Assembly: GCF_001483135.1 (NCBI RefSeq)
Contig: NZ_LNAL01000003.1
Location: forward strand, 620,001 to 684,000
Direction: 5' to 3'
From: Solirubrum puertoriconensis
GTDB lineage: Bacteria; Bacteroidota; Bacteroidia; Cytophagales; Hymenobacteraceae
DNA: 64,000 bases
The position numbers and the translations under genes were made by a program. Positions 16,717 through 25,352 of this stretch are shown here, one piece after another (position 1 is the stretch's first letter; every line of letters starts with the position of its first letter). The notes under the pieces were generated by a model. It did no database searches. It had not been told where the DNA came from and saw nothing but the letters and a program-made list of their open reading frames with translations.

Positions 16717-18045
16717 TTACACGCGCTGTAGCTCTAGTACGCCGGGAACCTCCGTTTTGCTCGGCAGCTCACCGGTGCGGGCAAAGGTGGTCCAGAGCGC
16801 GCGCACTTGCCGGCCGGCTTCCGCAACTTCTTCCCACGGCACATCACCTAGCAGTGGCACCGCTTCCCACGTTTCGCGCGTGCCTAGCAGCAAGGGCAAA
16901 TCGATGGTGTGCGCGGCACCGAACAGGCTGCCGCGGGGGCTGAAGGTTACGTTAAACAGGTACGCGCGGCCACCCGCTTGAGCATGCCGCCGCGCGAAGG
17001 CAGCGGCCGGAGCCACGTAGATACGCCGCGAGCCTTCCGCCACGAGTTGGCGAGTGAGGGTTCGGCCGAGCAGCGGCACCCGCTCAATCCGGCGAAACTT
17101 CGGATCGATAACGGCAAAAAAGCGCAGTTCCTCCGCCGTCGCCCCGATAAGCACATCGATGTTGGGTGCTGCCAACTGCCATGCTTGCGCTACAGACGCC
17201 TCGGGTGGTAGCGGGTAGGCACCGTACTGCGTGCCAAAGGGCATTCCGCTTTTCAGCCCAGCCCACCGTGCCGCCCGCCAAGCTTTTACCTCCATAGCCA
17301 ACACCTCATCGGCGCTGGCAGTAGCTGCTATGGTGCCCACCGCCGCGGCCATGGCCTGCGTCATGCGGGAGCGGTTGGGAGCTAGACCAAGCGGCGCGCT
17401 GTGCAGTATTACGCGCCCGAACAACCCTGCGGCACCCTCCGCAACCATGAGGTGCGCGGCCGCGTCGCCGCCCGATGAGTGGCCCAGCAAGGTTACGCAC
17501 GCCGGGTTGCCGCCAAAGCCGGCAATGTTGCGTTGCACCCAGCGTAGCGCCGCCATCAGGTCGAGCAGGCCTAGGTTCGCCGGAGTATCAGCCCGACCTA
17601 GGAAGCCAAACAAGCCTAGCCGATAGGTAACCGCTACCACCACCACGCGCTGTTCGCTAACGAGCGAAACGGGGTCGTAGAAGGCCAAGTCGCCGGCGCC
17701 GCTCACGTATGAGCCGCCGTGTATCCACACGATTACGGGTAGCTGCTCACCCGGGCGCGCATCGGCTGGTGCCGTAACGGTCAGCCGCAGGCAGTCTTCG
17801 CTGTAGGTGCGGCCGGCCAGTACCGGACCTAGGGCCTGGTTCAAAAGCGAATCGACTACCTGCGGGCACGCCGGCCCCGGGCTGGTGGCCTGGATAGGCG
17901 CAGCGGAAGCCGGCTCGTCAACTGGCGGCTGAAAACGAGTAGCCCGAGCATAGCGGATACCGCTGGCTCGCACCACCGCACCATCGTAATAGCCGACGAT
18001 GGTGCCGGCTGGCGTATGAAAGTGAGCAGGAGAAAGCGTGGACAT
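16717..18045 (-). CDS. Type-B carboxylesterase family protein
   Basis: A 442-residue alpha/beta hydrolase of the carboxylesterase type B family. The EDCL signature is present as SEDCLRLTV (about 80-88), the oxyanion-hole segment as VIVWIHGGSYVSG, and the nucleophile elbow as GHSSGG near residue 190 where most type-B enzymes have GESAGG. The likely catalytic His is in GAAHTIDLPLLLG. No signal peptide is seen, and the chain is shorter than the 500-550 residues usual for the family, with a reduced cap region. Substrate unknown; hydrolysis of simple esters is likely. It is separated by 140 bases from the downstream peptidase gene. Confidence 0.85.
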   Translation of the reverse strand: MSTLSPAHFHTPAGTIVGYYDGAVVRASGIRYARATRFQPPVDEPASAAPIQATSPGPACPQVVDSLLNQALGPVLAGRTYSEDCLRLTVTAPADARPGEQLPVIVWIHGGSYVSGAGDLAFYDPVSLVSEQRVVVVAVTYRLGLFGFLGRADTPANLGLLDLMAALRWVQRNIAGFGGNPACVTLLGHSSGGDAAAHLMVAEGAAGLFGRVILHSAPLGLAPNRSRMTQAMAAAVGTIAATASADEVLAMEVKAWRAARWAGLKSGMPFGTQYGAYPLPPEASVAQAWQLAAPNIDVLIGATAEELRFFAVIDPKFRRIERVPLLGRTLTRQLVAEGSRRIYVAPAAAFARRHAQAGGRAYLFNVTFSPRGSLFGAAHTIDLPLLLGTRETWEAVPLLGDVPWEEVAEAGRQVRALWTTFARTGELPSKTEVPGVLELQRV

Positions 18046-18122
18046 GCAGAAAGTGGCAGCAGAGCCAAGCTTTACGTTAGCCCGCGCAGCACGGACGAGC
18101 TAGGCCGAGGTATAGAAAAACA

Positions 18123-18156
18123 AAAAGCCCTTCGGCAGCAGTGCCGAAGGGCTTTT
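18123..18156 (-). terminator. Terminator of tRNA-Leu
   Basis: Perfect 15-bp stem (18123-18137 with 18142-18156), tetraloop, then a T-rich run on the minus strand. It begins directly after the tRNA 3' end. Confidence 0.9.
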
Positions 18157-18159
18157 GAG

Positions 18160-18241
18160 TACCCAGAGCCGGGGTCGAACCGGCACACCTTGCGGTATTG
18201 GTGTTTGAGACCAACGCGTCTACCGATTCCGCCATCTGGGC
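18160..18241 (-). tRNA. tRNA-Leu (anticodon CAA)
   Basis: The minus strand folds as a class II tRNA of 82 bases. The acceptor stem is GCCCAGA with TCTGGGT, the D-arm contains GGCGGAATCGGTAGACGC, the anticodon stem-loop has loop CTCAAAC (anticodon CAA, complement at 18205-18207), a short variable arm follows, and the T-arm is GCCGGTTCGACCCCGGC. The discriminator base is A and CCA is not encoded. It reads Leu codon TTG. Confidence 0.95.
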
Positions 18242-18259
18242 TTGTCTCGTTCCCACGAC

Positions 18260-18796
18260 TCAGGAACGGGTAGCAAACTTAGAGAGACTTTCGCGAATGC
18301 GCAAGAGGTAGCGGCGTTTCAAATAATAAGTACGCACCTGCTGCAAGGCCGCTGCGCGTTCCTCTGCGGGCAATCCAGTGTAGCCCTGGAGTACCGGCCG
18401 AATGGCGGTTTCTATTTCATTTTCAATTCGATCTACCTCGGTTTGTACCCGCGTGGCTACCTCGGTATCAGGCTCAAATTCCAGCTCCATCAGCTGCTCG
18501 TTGAGGTCCATAACTTCCATTAAAAAATCTGCCGGAAGCTCTTGTTTGCCTTCTTCGAGCAGGCCGTGGCGCTGCAAAATGTACTGCAGGCGCTGGTCGT
18601 AGCTCGAAAGGGTACGGTAGGCGTTGGTGTTTTGCGTGGAGAGCTCCAGCATTTGCTGCTGCTGCTCGGGCGCAGCCGTGGCATGAAAGTCGGGGTGATA
18701 CTCGCGGCTGAGGGCGTAGTATTTTGTTTTAAGGGCCTTTTCGTCGGGCAAAAAGCTTTCGGGAAGACCGTAGAAGGCAAAGTAGTCGGGCTGCAT
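18260..18796 (-). CDS. hscB: Iron-sulfur cluster co-chaperone HscB
   Basis: A 178-residue J-protein. The J domain covers about residues 1-75 with the HPD triad at 34-36 (REYHPDFH), followed by the HscB C-terminal three-helix domain (about 95-170: PADFLMEVMDLNEQLMELEF) that binds the scaffold IscU. HscB recruits the Hsp70 partner to release nascent Fe-S clusters. The ATG at 18796 starts MQPDYFAFYGLP, the normal family N-terminus. No other isc or suf genes are adjacent; the gene lies just upstream of the tRNA on the same strand. Confidence 0.88.
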   Translation of the reverse strand: MQPDYFAFYGLPESFLPDEKALKTKYYALSREYHPDFHATAAPEQQQQMLELSTQNTNAYRTLSSYDQRLQYILQRHGLLEEGKQELPADFLMEVMDLNEQLMELEFEPDTEVATRVQTEVDRIENEIETAIRPVLQGYTGLPAEERAAALQQVRTYYLKRRYLLRIRESLSKFATRS

Positions 18797-18894
18797 AAGG
18801 CAAAGCGCACGGCTGCGGCCGCACGAAACGGTGAACGGAAGCCGGTAATGCACCAGCTGTGCCGGGCAACAACGGGCTCCTGGGTTTGGTTTGG

Positions 18895-19221
18895 CTACAG
18901 CACCGAATCGGGGGGTGGGAGCTGGGCGCTGTTGGCCGTTACCGGGTTTACGGAAAACGCGACGGGCGGGGCGGCGAACAGGCGCTTGGTAGCCGGCCAC
19001 ACCTCGCCAAACAGCGCAGATCGGCGGTAGGCATCGAGGTGCTCGGCCGAATCCCAGTGGCTGTGGGTGCAAAACACGTTGGGGGCGTCGGCATCTTGCC
19101 ACAGCTCCATGTGGCGGCAGCCGGGTTGTTGCCGAATCCGGTCTTCGGAAGCCCGAAACACGTTCAGAAAATCGGTAACGGCTTCGGGCCGAAACGTCAT
19201 GCGTACAATGCGAACCAGCAT
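18895..19221 (-). CDS. Antibiotic biosynthesis monooxygenase (ABM) domain protein
   Basis: A 108-residue single-domain protein of the dimeric alpha-beta-barrel ABM family. The start MLVRIVRMTFRPEAV is the first strand, LNVFRASEDRIRQQPGCRHM the helix and following strand, and NVFCTHSHWDSAEHLDAYRRS the typical second half. Family members include small monooxygenases and heme-degrading enzymes; no heme-ligand Asn pattern is certain, so function is open. The ATG at 19221 is taken rather than one 10 codons upstream. It lies 45 bases after the SAM hydrolase gene and may be co-transcribed with it. Confidence 0.78.
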   Translation of the reverse strand: MLVRIVRMTFRPEAVTDFLNVFRASEDRIRQQPGCRHMELWQDADAPNVFCTHSHWDSAEHLDAYRRSALFGEVWPATKRLFAAPPVAFSVNPVTANSAQLPPPDSVL

Positions 19222-19266
19222 AGCTATTACTAGTTGATAAAGGTGGAGCAACCTAGGGCTTGTTAG

Positions 19267-20040
19267 CTACTCCTGTGCAAACCGCACATCCACCTGCGAA
19301 TCGAAGTGCAAGCCGAGCAGTTCGGAGGCATTGCCCTGGTTTACGCCGATGCACAAAGCCCCCTCGCTGTTGAACACGCACACTGCGTCGCCGGGGTCGG
19401 CGGTTTGGTAGTGCGTGGCAATGTGGCGCACGGTTTCGCGGGCGAAGTGAATGGAGTAGGGGCGGTCGTGGCCGACGGCCTCAATGGCTGCGCGGGTGAT
19501 GTTGGTAATGAGGTTGCCGTAGTGGTCGACGTGCACCACGTGGCCGGTAATGCGGTGATCTTGCAGGCGCAGCTGGCGGTTGAGCAGCTGGTACAGCTCG
19601 GTAGTGAGCGGCCCTAGGTCGGTGAGGGCGCCGCCTTTGGCTAGGTGCGCGGCCGCGGGCACCAGCACCTCGCGGGTGGGGGAGGCGGGCCACTCAGCTG
19701 GTTGCGGCAATTGCACCAGGTCGTCGGGGCGGCCGTCGGTGAGCAGCGTCAGGATGCCATTGTCGGCGGCTACAAAGTAGTGCCCGCGCCACGAGGCAGC
19801 CAGCCAACCGCGGCGGCCGGCGCCGTGGTCTTCAACACCAATCAGGTGTACCGTACCCTCGGGAAAATCAGCGAAAACCGAACCTAGCACGTGTACGGCT
19901 TGCGCGATGTTGAACGGCTCGATGGCGTGCGTAATGTCGAGCACGGGCACGGCCGGCGCTAGGCGCAGTAGCTGCGCTTTTACCGCGGCCACGTAATGGT
20001 CGCGGTAGCCAAAGTCCGAAAGGAACGTTATCAGGCCCAT
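19267..20040 (-). CDS. SAM hydroxide adenosyltransferase (SAM hydrolase, DUF62 family)
   Basis: A 257-residue cytoplasmic enzyme that splits S-adenosylmethionine to adenosine and methionine, related to fluorinase/chlorinase. The N-terminus MGLITFLSDFGYRDHYVAAV contains the conserved DFG followed by Asp and Tyr. DITHAIEPFNIAQ, ADNGILTLL and the C-terminal HVDHYGNLITNI are further family signatures. The ATG at 20040 gives exactly the family N-terminus. It is divergent from phoH, and a TACTTTTG box lies upstream on the minus strand. Confidence 0.9.
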   Translation of the reverse strand: MGLITFLSDFGYRDHYVAAVKAQLLRLAPAVPVLDITHAIEPFNIAQAVHVLGSVFADFPEGTVHLIGVEDHGAGRRGWLAASWRGHYFVAADNGILTLLTDGRPDDLVQLPQPAEWPASPTREVLVPAAAHLAKGGALTDLGPLTTELYQLLNRQLRLQDHRITGHVVHVDHYGNLITNITRAAIEAVGHDRPYSIHFARETVRHIATHYQTADPGDAVCVFNSEGALCIGVNQGNASELLGLHFDSQVDVRFAQE

Positions 20041-20093
20041 TGACCGTTTTTGAGAAGAATGCGTACTATTGTTTAAACCCACTGCGGAGGCGG

Positions 20094-20101
20094 CAAAAGT
20101 A
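20094..20101 (-). promoter_or_regulatory. Candidate -7 element of the SAM hydrolase gene
   Basis: The minus strand reads TACTTTTG, an exact TAnnTTTG match about 54 bases before the ATG. A TTG at the expected 19-bp distance is absent, so only the -7 box is supported. Confidence 0.45.
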
Positions 20102-20188
20102 GGCAATCGGCCCCGACTGACCGCTCAGCAAGTTGGCCGCTTTTCTTCTCTCTCCACTGCGCCATCGGCGTTTTCACATCTATCTAGC

Positions 20189-21268
20189 TTGGTCGAAAAA
20201 GTCATTACGCTTGAGAACGTTTCGCTAGTCGACTTCTTAGGCCCCGACAACCAAAATATCCGCCAGCTGGCGGCTGCCTTCCCCGGCAGTAAAATCATTT
20301 CGCGCGGAAACGAGATTAAGATTCAGGGCCAAACGGCCGTTATCCAGCGCATCAACGACATCCTATCGTCGCTGCTCGAGCATTACCACCAGTACGGCCA
20401 GGTAACGGACAAAACCGTGGCGCAGTACGTGGGCTCGTCGGATGAGGAACTGGAGGACGCCCGCCTTGCCTCGTCGCCCGACGTGATTTTGTTTGGCGCG
20501 AAAGGGGGCATCATCAAGGCCAAAACGGCCAACCAGCAGCGCTTGGTTGATGCCGTGAACAAAAACGACCTCGTGTTTGCCCTCGGGCCGGCCGGTACGG
20601 GCAAAACGTACATTTCGGTGGCCTTGGCCGTGCGTGCCCTCAAAAACAAAGAGGTCAAGAAAATCATCATTTCGCGCCCCGTGGTGGAAGCCGGTGAGAA
20701 CCTAGGCTTTTTGCCCGGCGACATGAAGGAGAAAGTTGACCCCTACCTGCGCCCGATTTACGACGCGCTGGAGGACATGCTGCCGCCCGAGAAGTTTAAG
20801 TTCTACCTCGAGAACAAGACCATTGAGATTGCGCCGCTGGCGTACATGCGCGGCCGCACGCTCAACCACGCCTTTGTGCTGCTCGACGAAGCCCAGAACA
20901 CCACGCCTTCGCAGCTGAAGATGTTTCTGACTCGTATGGGCCCGAACGCCAAAGTGATGGTGAACGGCGACCGTAGCCAAGTAGACTTGCCCACGAAGAT
21001 TAAATCGGGCTTGTTCCAAGCTTTGGATATTCTGCAAGACGTGCCTGGTATTGGTTTCGTGGAAATGTCGGCCGAAGACGTAGTGCGCCACCGCTTGGTG
21101 AAGCAGATTGTAATGGCCTACGACAAGCACGACGCCGACCAGCAACGTGCGCAAGCCGAGCGCCCGGTGCGCCCCGCGCGCTACTACCAGCCCGGGCAGC
21201 GCCCCGCCGAAGCCGATGGCGACGACCGCCCGGTGCAGGAACTGCCCGTAAACCAAGAGCAGGCCTAG
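20189..21268 (+). CDS. phoH: PhoH-family ATPase (TTG start)
   Basis: A 359-residue cytoplasmic P-loop protein, PhoH/PhoL type, associated with RNA metabolism. An N-terminal KH-like region (about 1-75; FLGPDNQNIRQLAAAFPGSK) precedes the ATPase core with Walker A GPAGTGKT (133-140) and Walker B VLLDEAQN (about 230-237); GDRSQVDLP is the sensor segment. The C-terminus (about 310-359) is a Pro/Arg/Gln-rich tail. No ATG occurs in frame before the conserved region, so TTG at 20189 is the only start that gives the family N-terminus VEKVITLENVSLVDFLG. The stop is TAG inside CCTAGG. Confidence 0.9.
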   Translation: MVEKVITLENVSLVDFLGPDNQNIRQLAAAFPGSKIISRGNEIKIQGQTAVIQRINDILSSLLEHYHQYGQVTDKTVAQYVGSSDEELEDARLASSPDVILFGAKGGIIKAKTANQQRLVDAVNKNDLVFALGPAGTGKTYISVALAVRALKNKEVKKIIISRPVVEAGENLGFLPGDMKEKVDPYLRPIYDALEDMLPPEKFKFYLENKTIEIAPLAYMRGRTLNHAFVLLDEAQNTTPSQLKMFLTRMGPNAKVMVNGDRSQVDLPTKIKSGLFQALDILQDVPGIGFVEMSAEDVVRHRLVKQIVMAYDKHDADQQRAQAERPVRPARYYQPGQRPAEADGDDRPVQELPVNQEQA

Positions 21269-21291
21269 GTAACGCTGGCTAATATTATTCG

Positions 21292-21320
21292 ACGGCGCGG
21301 TAGCTTTGCTGCCGCGCCGT
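21292..21320 (+). terminator. Terminator hairpin of phoH containing a TAGCTTTG box
   Basis: A 13-bp stem (21292-21304 with 21308-21320, one G-T wobble) is followed by TGTGCTTTT. TAGCTTTG at 21301-21308 lies in the apex and exactly matches the TAnnTTTG -7 consensus, about 40 bases before the next ATG, so the same bases might serve as the promoter of the GNAT gene. No TTG is found 19 bases upstream. Confidence 0.6.
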
Positions 21321-21347
21321 TGTGCTTTTCTGAACCTTATCCTCGAT

Positions 21348-21800
21348 ATGATTACCGCCCACCGCATTACCGCTCCCGCCGAACTTCAGCAGGCCTTTGC
21401 TATTCGTGAAAAGGTGTTTGTGGAAGGTCAGAACGTGCCGCGCGAGCTGGAGCACGACGCGCACGACCAAGCCGGAGCCACGCACTATTTGGCCCAAGCA
21501 GCCGATGGCACACCCTGCGGCGCGGCCCGCTGGCGCCGCACCGAAGGCGGCGTGAAGCTCGAACGTTTTGCCGTGCTCGAGGAATACCGCAACCAGCAGG
21601 TAGGCAGTGCTATCCTGAAAGCCGTGCTACGCGATGTGCAGGCTATGCACCCCGAAGCCACGGTGTACCTGAACGCGCAACTGCGCGCAGTGCCTTTTTA
21701 CGAGCGCCACGGCTTTGAGAAAGTAGGCGAGCAGTTTACCGAAGCCGACATTCAGCACTACAAAATGGAGTGGCGCAATGCCGCTGCCGCGGGGTTGTAA
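21348..21800 (+). CDS. GNAT-family N-acetyltransferase
   Basis: A 150-residue acetyltransferase. The acetyl-CoA binding region is ERFAVLEEYRNQQVGSAILK (about 72-91), where RNQQVGSA corresponds to the Q/RxxGxG/A loop. FREKVFV-type strand AIREKVFVEGQNVP and the C-terminal LNAQLRAVPFYERHGFEKVG match the YjcF/ElaA-like subgroup. It probably acetylates a small amine or protein N-terminus; the acceptor is unknown. The ATG at 21348 lies 79 bases after phoH. Confidence 0.88.
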   Translation: MITAHRITAPAELQQAFAIREKVFVEGQNVPRELEHDAHDQAGATHYLAQAADGTPCGAARWRRTEGGVKLERFAVLEEYRNQQVGSAILKAVLRDVQAMHPEATVYLNAQLRAVPFYERHGFEKVGEQFTEADIQHYKMEWRNAAAAGL

Positions 21801-21901
21801 TACGCAACCGAAGCCATCCTTAGCCACCTCAAGTGTGCCTCGTCCGTACAAACCTGCCTAGGCAAACCGTACGCGTGAGGCATTCTTAGTTAAAGGCAGC
21901 T

Positions 21902-24175
21902 ATGGCAGTTCGCTCCACCACCATTTCGTGGGCTACGCACCCTGCGGTGCGGCTGGTATTGGCCCTGGTTTTGGGTATCGTCATCTGGTTTTACTGGGGC
22001 GCAAGCTTGCCGGAACTGCTGCCTTGGCTGGCTGCGGCCGAGGTATTGTACCTAGGTGCTAACCTGTGGGCGGCACGGGCCAGCACCCCCGGTGCGCACG
22101 ATGCTGCGGGGCTGCTGGCCCTAGGCGTGGTGGTACTGGCCGGCACTACCATAGCGCAGCAAGCCACCGAAAGCCGCCGCTCCGAGCACCTCTATCACCA
22201 AGGTTCCATCGAGTTTTACCGCGCCGTGGTCGACGACTACACCGTGGTGCGGCCGAATACTTACGCCACCACGCTGCGCGTATCGGCCGTGCGGGTGGCG
22301 GGGCAGTGGCGGCATGCCTTAGGTGGCGTGCGGGTATCGGTGCCGCGCTACGAGGCCAACGCCCAGGAGCCTCGTTACGGGCAGGTGTGGCTAGTGCGCG
22401 GTGCCCCAACTCCGGCCAAAGCCCCGCTCAACCCCGGCGAGTTCGACTACCGGCGCTACCTCGGCTACCACCAAATCTACCATCAGCAGTTCGTGCACCC
22501 CGATCAGTACCGCGTGCTGGCCGTGCAGCCGCCCAACTGGTTGCGTTACTACAGCATGCAGGCCGCCAAACACCTGGAAGGTGTTTTCAGGCGCTACGTT
22601 ACGGCTAAGCGCGAATTTGCCATTGCCGATGCCTTGGTGCTCGGCCTGAAAGACGAGGTCGACAGCGACACGAAGCAGGCTTATGCCAACACCGGCACCA
22701 CGCACATTATGGCCGTTTCGGGGCTGCAGGTGGGCTTGCTGTTTGGCGTACTGCAGCTGATCCTAGGCCGGTTTTTCGGCAACACGCGCGGGTTTCGGGT
22801 ATGGTCGGCAGGGGTGGGGTTGCTGGTCATTTGGGCCTACGCCTTCCTCACGGGATTATCGGCGTCGGTGCTGCGGGCGGCGGTAATGTTTTCGTTTGTG
22901 GCGGGCGCGCGGGCCGTAGGCCGGCAAAGCAATATGTACAACACGCTGGCGGTAGCTGCTTTTTGCTTGCTGCTCTACGACCCGTACCTTCTCGTTGATG
23001 TGGGTTTTCAGCTCTCGTTTCTGGCCGTGCTCAGCATTGTGTACCTGCAGCCGCGCATTGCTGCCTGGATAGACGCCCAGGAGTGGACCGCGCGCAAAAT
23101 TCGACCGTGGCAACCGCGCTGGCAGCAAAAGCTCTTAGGTGCCGCGGGTTGGGCACTGGATGCGGTGTGGCAAGCGGTGGCGCTTTCGTTGGCGGCGCAG
23201 GTGGCTACGTTTCCGCTGGGTTTATTCTACTTCCATCAGTTCCCGCTCAGCTTCCTGCTCTCCAACCTAGTAGCGGTACCCTTGTCGTCGCTGGCACTTT
23301 ACGTGGGCCTGGGGCTGCAAGCCGTGGCTTTTCTGGCTGAAGGCGCCGTGCGGCTAACGGGCTTGCAGGCGCTGCTGTGTCTGCCGCGCAGCTTAGGGTG
23401 GGTGTTCGAAAAGCTCATCTGGCTGTTCAATGAATACATTGTGTGGGTGGGCCAGGCTATGCCGGGCGCATTGGTGACGGGAATTCACCTCACGCCGCCC
23501 CAAACCTGGTTGCTGTATTTGCTTATTGCATTGCTGCTGGCCTTTGTGGCGTGGCGGCGTTTGGTGTGGCTAGGTGCCGCAGCGCTGGTGTTGCTGGTGT
23601 TCTCGGGCAGTAGGGTTACGGCGGCGCGGGCTGTGGCAACCGATAAGCGGCTCATTATTTATAGCATACCCAGGCGCTCAGCGTTGGGCTTGCACGATGG
23701 TGCCTCGGCCCTCATTATCACCCCCGATTCGATGCCGCTCAACCACACCGAGCAAACCTACCGGGTACTGCCGGGCCTCATCGAGCGTGGCAACCGGCAG
23801 GTGCGCTACGTGGCGGGGTGGCCGCCACAACTGGCCGTGCGCCACCTAGGGCAGGGTGGGCCCGTGTTGCTTAGCTGGCACGGCAAGCGCGTGGCCTACG
23901 TTAGCCAGCGCCTCTGGAAAGGGCAACAGCCGGTGCCCGTCGATATGGTAGTGCTGCGTCGCAACGCCCGCGTGTGGCCCGAGCAGTTGCTGGCTACCTT
24001 CGGACCAAGGGCCTTGGTGGTGTTCGATTCGTCGTGCCGCTCGTGGTATGTAGAGCGTCTGTCGGCGGCGCTGCAAAAGGTTGGCTTGCGCGTGCATGAT
24101 GTAACAGCGCAAGGTGCTGTGGTACAGCGGGTAGCAAGTGCACCGATGAAAGAGCAAGTTGTACTATCCAACTAA
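21902..24175 (+). CDS. comEC: ComEC/Rec2-family DNA-uptake channel protein
   Basis: A 757-residue inner-membrane protein. The N-terminus has two or three TM segments and a soluble DUF4131 domain (about 90-215; NPGEFDYRRYLGYHQIYHQQ). The competence domain (about 235-520) carries the signature HIMAVSGLQVGLLFGVL, where most homologues have SGLHVG, so one conserved His is Gln here. The C-terminal 170 residues sit where other ComEC proteins have a metallo-beta-lactamase domain. Only its opening strand is recognisable (SALGLHDGASALII); the HxHxDH metal site is missing. It would transport single-stranded DNA during transformation. No other competence genes are near. Confidence 0.87.
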   Translation: MAVRSTTISWATHPAVRLVLALVLGIVIWFYWGASLPELLPWLAAAEVLYLGANLWAARASTPGAHDAAGLLALGVVVLAGTTIAQQATESRRSEHLYHQGSIEFYRAVVDDYTVVRPNTYATTLRVSAVRVAGQWRHALGGVRVSVPRYEANAQEPRYGQVWLVRGAPTPAKAPLNPGEFDYRRYLGYHQIYHQQFVHPDQYRVLAVQPPNWLRYYSMQAAKHLEGVFRRYVTAKREFAIADALVLGLKDEVDSDTKQAYANTGTTHIMAVSGLQVGLLFGVLQLILGRFFGNTRGFRVWSAGVGLLVIWAYAFLTGLSASVLRAAVMFSFVAGARAVGRQSNMYNTLAVAAFCLLLYDPYLLVDVGFQLSFLAVLSIVYLQPRIAAWIDAQEWTARKIRPWQPRWQQKLLGAAGWALDAVWQAVALSLAAQVATFPLGLFYFHQFPLSFLLSNLVAVPLSSLALYVGLGLQAVAFLAEGAVRLTGLQALLCLPRSLGWVFEKLIWLFNEYIVWVGQAMPGALVTGIHLTPPQTWLLYLLIALLLAFVAWRRLVWLGAAALVLLVFSGSRVTAARAVATDKRLIIYSIPRRSALGLHDGASALIITPDSMPLNHTEQTYRVLPGLIERGNRQVRYVAGWPPQLAVRHLGQGGPVLLSWHGKRVAYVSQRLWKGQQPVPVDMVVLRRNARVWPEQLLATFGPRALVVFDSSCRSWYVERLSAALQKVGLRVHDVTAQGAVVQRVASAPMKEQVVLSN

Positions 24176-24249
24176 GTTTGGCAGCACCCCGTCCAAACTC
24201 ATTATTCCTTCGTACATTCTCTCAAAGCGACGCCCCGACATAGTCGATT

Positions 24250-24278
24250 TTGTTGTCGCATCATTTTTGTTAGGTTTG
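24250..24278 (+). promoter_or_regulatory. Promoter of the enoyl-CoA hydratase gene
   Basis: TTG (24250-24252), an 18-base spacer and TAGGTTTG (24271-24278) fit the Bacteroidota primary-sigma consensus TTG-N19-TAnnTTTG. The transcript leader would be about 115 bases. Confidence 0.65.
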
Positions 24279-24399
24279 ACCTGAGCCCGTTTGGGCCACC
24301 GCCGCGCACCGGGCCTGTATGGCTCCGCTCTTGGGTACCGTGCCTCAGAACAACGCGCCGCCAAGGCCTTCCACCACACCCCATACGCAACGACGACTC

Positions 24400-25209
24400 A
24401 TGGAAGATATGGCTACCCAGGAGCTAGAGGCGTTACAGTACATTCGCTACGAGGCGAATGATGCCATTGGCTACATCACGCTCAATCGCCCCGAAAAACG
24501 CAACGCCCTCAGCTCGGAGCTCGTAACCGAGCTGAAGCATGCTTTTGAATACGCCGAAAACGACCCCCACTGCAAAGTGGTGGTGCTGCGTGCCGAGGGG
24601 CCAGCCTTCTGCGCCGGTGCCGACTTGGCCTACATTCAGGAGCTACAAAATTTTGGCTACACCGATAACCTGGCCGATTCGACGCATCTGATGCAGTTGT
24701 TTCACCAGATTTACACGCTCAAGAAAATTGTGATTGCGCAGGTGCAGGGCCATGCCTTGGCAGGCGGCTGCGGCTTGGCTACGCTCTGCGATTTTTCGTT
24801 TGCCGTACCCGAAGCCAAGTTCGGCTACACCGAGGTGAAAATTGGTTTCCTGCCAGCCATCGTGAGCGTTTTCTTGCTGCGCAAAATAGGGGAGGCCCGC
24901 ACCAAGCAGTTGCTGCTTACGGGCGAGGTATTTTCGGCTGAGAAAGCGGCGGCGTACAACCTGATTAACGAAGTAGTGCCTGCCGAGCAGCTCGCCGACC
25001 ACGTGCACCGTTTTGCTCGCAAGCTGTGCGTCGAAAACTCGGGGCAGAGCATGGAAATCACCAAAGAAATGATTGCCCGCATTCCGGAGCTCCCGCTCGA
25101 AGAAAGCTTGCGCTACGCCGCGCGGCTAAATGCTGAAGCGCGTGGTTCCGAAGATTGCCGCCGGGGCATTTCTGCTTTCCTCAACAAAGAAAAAATTACC
25201 TGGAACTAG
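24400..25209 (+). CDS. Enoyl-CoA hydratase/isomerase family protein
   Basis: A 269-residue crotonase-fold enzyme. The first oxyanion-hole strand is PAFCAGADLAYIQEL (about 68-82) and the second is GHALAGGCGLATLCDFSFAV (about 117-136). The usual first catalytic Glu position in the second segment holds Gly (GGCGLA rather than GGGxELA), while the second Glu is kept in FGYTEVKIGFLPAIV. This pattern is frequent in Bacteroidota homologues of methylglutaconyl-CoA hydratase of leucine degradation, but isomerase activity is equally possible. ATG 24400 is preferred; 27 upstream codons lack family similarity. It stands alone with a good promoter upstream and a long hairpin downstream. Confidence 0.85.
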   Translation: MEDMATQELEALQYIRYEANDAIGYITLNRPEKRNALSSELVTELKHAFEYAENDPHCKVVVLRAEGPAFCAGADLAYIQELQNFGYTDNLADSTHLMQLFHQIYTLKKIVIAQVQGHALAGGCGLATLCDFSFAVPEAKFGYTEVKIGFLPAIVSVFLLRKIGEARTKQLLLTGEVFSAEKAAAYNLINEVVPAEQLADHVHRFARKLCVENSGQSMEITKEMIARIPELPLEESLRYAARLNAEARGSEDCRRGISAFLNKEKITWN

Positions 25210-25232
25210 CGCCTAGGTAATCACAGCTACGC

Positions 25233-25309
25233 GACGCGCGGCATTCTGCTTACGGGCACTCGGGTGTAATTAAGCCTACCACCCGCTTGCCAGCAGAACG
25301 CCGCGCGTC
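25233..25309. repeat. Long imperfect inverted repeat (extended hairpin)
   Basis: Arms 25233-25250 and 25292-25309 pair over 18 bases with one mismatch; the 41-base loop contains further pairing (CGGGTG with CACCCG). It lies 23 bases after the stop of the hydratase gene, so it may terminate that transcript, but no T run follows and it is larger than the other terminators here. Confidence 0.6.
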
Positions 25310-25352
25310 GTTGCTGTAGTGGCGGACCTGACATTGGCTTTGAATAGCATAC

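Noticed and set aside
20702-21367. A 221-codon frame antisense to phoH
   Set aside because: His/Val-rich shadow of a clearly conserved ATPase gene.
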